Below, one piece after another: positions 61,331 through 64,000 of a stretch of 64,000 nucleotides of DNA. The stretch is taken from contig NZ_WJIB01000015.1 in NCBI RefSeq assembly GCF_019400745.1, forward strand, positions 62,001 through 126,000. Reading direction: 5' to 3'. This DNA comes from Cohnella sp. CFH 77786 (GTDB lineage: Bacteria > Bacillota > Bacilli > Paenibacillales > Paenibacillaceae). Numbering within the stretch: position 1 is the stretch's first letter; the number at the start of each line of letters is the position of its first letter. A model generated the notes under the pieces. The model was not told the DNA's origin, ran no database searches, and was given only the letters and a program-made list of their open reading frames with translations. The position numbers were made by a program, and so were the translations under genes.

Positions 61331-63442
61331 TTACTCGGCCAGAGCCAATCCACCGGTTGGCTCGGACTCGCCCCGGCCCCGGCGGCTTGCGTACAGGAAG
61401 TAGCCGATGGTCAGCGCGACGAATACAACGGCATACGCCGCCAATTTGTACAGCGGTGCCGCGAAATCGGCCGCCGGCGCACCCTCGATCACCAAGCGAA
61501 GCGCCTGAATCGCGTGCGTCATCGGCATCCAGGGGCTGACCGCCTGCAGCCAGGCGGGCAGCAGCTCGGCCGGATACGTGCCTGCGCTCGAAGCGAGCTG
61601 CAGCGTCAGCAAGATGACGCCGAGGAAACGGCCGATCTGGTCGGCGAGCGAAATCAGGAACTGCAGGATCGTCATAAAAGTCAGAGCGATCACGATCGTC
61701 ACCCCGTAGAAGGCCGCAACATGGGGCACCTTCAGGCCGAGCCCGTAAATCAAAACGGTATCGACGACCGCGGTTTGCACCAACACCAACGGGGCGAACA
61801 GCAGCACTTTGGACAAATACCAGCGGATGCCCCCCGTCACGCCGGCCGGCGCGTCGCGCAGCGGCAGGATGACCGTCGACAGCAGCACGCCTACGAACAG
61901 GCCCAGGGACAGGAAGTAAGGCGTCATGCCCGTACCGTAGTTGGGAATGCTAGCTAGCTTATGCTCGGACACCGAGACCGGCTCCGCGAACATGTCAGCC
62001 GTTTTGTCGCCGCCAGTCAAGCTGCCTGCATCTTTCGCCGCGGTCCCCAGCTTGTCGGACAATTCCCGCGAGCCGTCCGTCAGCTTCCCGACTCCGCCCG
62101 CGAGGTCCGCCGATCCGCCCGCCAATTGAGCCGTCCCTTTGGTGACCGTGCTGAAGCCGTTGCCGGCTGCCGCGATCCCCTCCTGCAGGCTGTCGGCCCC
62201 GGCCGCGACCCGGGCGGTTCCGGACGCAAGCCGGTCTGCTCCCGCAGCCGCTTCCCCGAGTTTGCCATCGAACTTTCCGAAGCCGTCTCCCAGCTGCTTC
62301 AAGCCGTCGCGCAGCTGAACCGCCCCGGCCGCAGCCTTCTCTTCCGCGCCGGCCAACCGGTCCGCTCCCTGCTTCAGGTCAGCGGCGCCTTGCTGCATCC
62401 GGCCGGCCCCTGCCGCCACTTGCTTCGCCGTCTCGAGCAGCTTCCGGAAGGCGGCGTCATCCGTCATCCCCCCGTGCGCATTGGCATACTGCTCCAAGCC
62501 TTGCGCCAGCTGATCCGCTCCGGAGGACACCGCTTGCCCTCCCGACCCGAGCTCATCCAGACCGCCGGCCAGTGTCTTGGCGTTTGCCGCCAGCTGCGAG
62601 GTGCCGCCGGCCAGTTCGCCCGCTGCGGCCGCGCTGCGGTCCACCCCCTCGGCCAGCTTCCCGGAAGCGGCTTGCAATTGCCCCAAGCCGCCGGCGAGCG
62701 ATGCTGCACCGTCCGCCGCTTCATGCGCGCCGCCGGCCAAAGTCGAGGCACCGGCCTGCAGTTTGCCCATGCCTTGCTCCAGTTGCAGGGAACCGTTCGC
62801 CAATTTGGCCAGGTTGTCGTGGAGCCGCTGAGCCCCTACCTTTGCCTCCGCCGCCCCGTCGGCCAGCTTGGCGGCGCCGTCGCCCGCCTGCTTGAGGCCG
62901 TCCGCGGCTTGGCCCACGGAGTCCATGACCGCTTGCGCGTAAGCCTTCGTCACCGACCGCGAAACGTCGCTCCGCAGCCGTTCCGCAGCCTCCGCGCCGA
63001 TCCGGGAGTTCAGGTAGTTCCAGCCGTCGTCCACGTAATACTGGATATCGGCGGGCTGCGGCGTCTCGTCCTTCAGGGTGGCCGCAAGCTTGGAGAAGTT
63101 TTCCGGAATGACGAAAGCCATCGCGTACTTGTGCTCCTTCAGCCCCTTCGTGGCGTCCGCGCCGTCCGTGAATTCCCATTTGAAGTCGGAGTTCCCTTTC
63201 AATTCGTCGACCAATTCCTGGCCCGCATCGATCGGCTTCCCGTCCATGACCGCGCCCGTGTCCTGATTGACCACCGCGACCGGCAGCCGGTCCAGCTTGC
63301 CGTACGGATCCCAGAATGCGCCGATCAGCATTCCGCTGTACAGCAGCGGGATAAACGCCAGAGCGGCAACGGACAGCATCGCCATCCGGTTACGAGACAG
63401 TCTTCCGAACTCGGCAAACAAATTTCCTTTCTTTGCTTTCAT
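61331..63442 (-). CDS. YhgE/Pip-type membrane protein (ABC-2-like)
   Basis: A 703-residue protein: one N-terminal membrane helix (MLSVAALAFIPLLYSGMLIG), an extracellular region of about 430 residues with many short repeats of the type LAGGxxQLxxGAxxLAxG (coiled-coil rod), and five or so C-terminal helices of the ABC-2 permease type. VVNQDTGAVMDGKPI is the conserved first external motif. Family members export or respond to membrane-active compounds and include phage-infection protein Pip. ATG 63442 has GGGAG 9 bases upstream. The TetR gene upstream probably controls it. Confidence 0.9.
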   Translation of the reverse strand: MKAKKGNLFAEFGRLSRNRMAMLSVAALAFIPLLYSGMLIGAFWDPYGKLDRLPVAVVNQDTGAVMDGKPIDAGQELVDELKGNSDFKWEFTDGADATKGLKEHKYAMAFVIPENFSKLAATLKDETPQPADIQYYVDDGWNYLNSRIGAEAAERLRSDVSRSVTKAYAQAVMDSVGQAADGLKQAGDGAAKLADGAAEAKVGAQRLHDNLAKLANGSLQLEQGMGKLQAGASTLAGGAHEAADGAASLAGGLGQLQAASGKLAEGVDRSAAAAGELAGGTSQLAANAKTLAGGLDELGSGGQAVSSGADQLAQGLEQYANAHGGMTDDAAFRKLLETAKQVAAGAGRMQQGAADLKQGADRLAGAEEKAAAGAVQLRDGLKQLGDGFGKFDGKLGEAAAGADRLASGTARVAAGADSLQEGIAAAGNGFSTVTKGTAQLAGGSADLAGGVGKLTDGSRELSDKLGTAAKDAGSLTGGDKTADMFAEPVSVSEHKLASIPNYGTGMTPYFLSLGLFVGVLLSTVILPLRDAPAGVTGGIRWYLSKVLLFAPLVLVQTAVVDTVLIYGLGLKVPHVAAFYGVTIVIALTFMTILQFLISLADQIGRFLGVILLTLQLASSAGTYPAELLPAWLQAVSPWMPMTHAIQALRLVIEGAPAADFAAPLYKLAAYAVVFVALTIGYFLYASRRGRGESEPTGGLALAE

Positions 63443-63543
63443 TTTCGCTCTCCCCATTCCAGTCAATCTCCGTGCTCATCCAGGTGATCAGAACAAATTG
63501 ACCGTTTCTCCCATCCGGTCATTCCGCTCCAAAAAAAGAAGTG

Positions 63544-64000
63544 TCAGCGAACCGCCAACCCTTCCATCCAATACGTCCGAAAATAGTCCAGCACTTCTTC
63601 CTTGCTGAGCGGCCGATGCAGGTGGCGGCTTTCCGCCGTCAACGCCAGATAAGTCTTGAGCATAATATAAGCCGTCAGGTTCGGATCGCAAGGCTTGATT
63701 TCCCCTCTGTCCATCGCGTCCTTCACGTGGCGCGCAATATAGGCCACAACGGCGCGTTCCAGCGTCTCGAGCCCTTCCTTGGCCATCGGCGTGCCCAAAT
63801 CCCTGACCTCCTGCGAGAGCTTGGCGGCGAGCGCATGCTGTTCCCGGTAATCCAGCAGCCGGTGCAGCACTTCCATCAGGTTGTCCACGAACGGAACTTC
63901 CGGCCTCACCGTCCGATCCGCCAGCTCCTTCAGCTCTCGGATCATGCCGCTCATGATTTCCCCGAACAGCTCTTCCTTGTTGGCGAAAAACGTATAAATC
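63544..64000 (-). CDS. TetR/AcrR-family regulator, N-terminus beyond window
   Basis: 152 codons are visible, beginning IYTFFANKEELFGEIM, the end of a TetR HTH (helix 3 to helix 4), followed by an all-helical ligand-binding domain ending TYWMEGLAVR. The HTH start lies beyond 64,000. The gene sits 101 bases upstream of, and in the same direction as, the YhgE/Pip gene, a usual pairing in which the TetR protein represses the transporter-like gene (inference). Confidence 0.85.
   Translation of the reverse strand, partial: IYTFFANKEELFGEIMSGMIRELKELADRTVRPEVPFVDNLMEVLHRLLDYREQHALAAKLSQEVRDLGTPMAKEGLETLERAVVAYIARHVKDAMDRGEIKPCDPNLTAYIMLKTYLALTAESRHLHRPLSKEEVLDYFRTYWMEGLAVR

Overview
The window reads as chromosomal DNA of a Gram-positive, spore-former-type bacterium of the Paenibacillaceae (a Paenibacillus or Cohnella relative). 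The basis is Firmicute-style GGAGG ribosome binding sites, an SpsF-like protein, paired YveK/YwqD-type polysaccharide regulators, a YhgE/Pip protein and a fairly high G+C content judged by eye. Genus is inference. No rRNA, tRNA, CRISPR array or insertion sequence was seen.

Positions 1-48,360 form one very large exopolysaccharide (EPS) locus that runs off the left edge. From left to right: a Wzz/tyrosine-kinase pair and two beta-helix proteins (1-4,580); an aminotransferase/aldo-keto reductase/SpsF-like cytidylyltransferase operon facing a three-gene operon with two aminopeptidase-like proteins and one unknown protein (4,765-12,142); a leftward operon for GDP-mannose/GDP-fucose, UDP-glucose, priming sugar transfer, acetylation and two FemAB-like proteins (12,429-21,928); a leftward assembly operon with a second Wzz/kinase pair, pyruvyltransferase, four glycosyltransferases, Wzy polymerase, acyltransferase, flippase, two QueC-like PP-loop proteins and two beta-helix proteins (22,319-38,225); UDP-glucose dehydrogenase with a glycosyltransferase (38,316-40,843); and a rightward operon with a glycosyltransferase, a MurA paralogue, an acetyltransferase, a UDP-glucuronate epimerase-like enzyme, a second flippase and another glycosyltransferase (41,030-47,226). 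The predicted polymer or polymers would contain glucose, uronic acid, mannose and fucose, with acetyl and pyruvyl decoration.

The most striking signal is a shared cis-element. A 15-bp palindrome, GATAC-N5-GTATC, occurs at least 16 times, and all the occurrences recorded here are intergenic. Nine promoters of the form TTGACA-N17-TATAAT carry it in or over the core promoter. In six of them the operator is centred in the 17-bp spacer with one base to spare on each side. The series ends at the divergent control region of a PilZ-like gene and a small XRE-family regulator (51,157-51,525), which I infer to be the regulon's repressor. A second candidate novelty is the pair of QueC-like PP-loop ATPases flanking a flippase inside the EPS assembly operon.

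The right end (48,436-64,000) is ordinary chromosome: an ABC exporter, a zinc-ribbon protein, a 48-codon small ORF, glutamate synthase large subunit, an SGNH hydrolase with a copper-amine-oxidase-N-like tail, a surface protein of Ig-like repeats, nine non-coding 51-bp tandem repeats, a YhgE/Pip membrane protein and a truncated TetR regulator.
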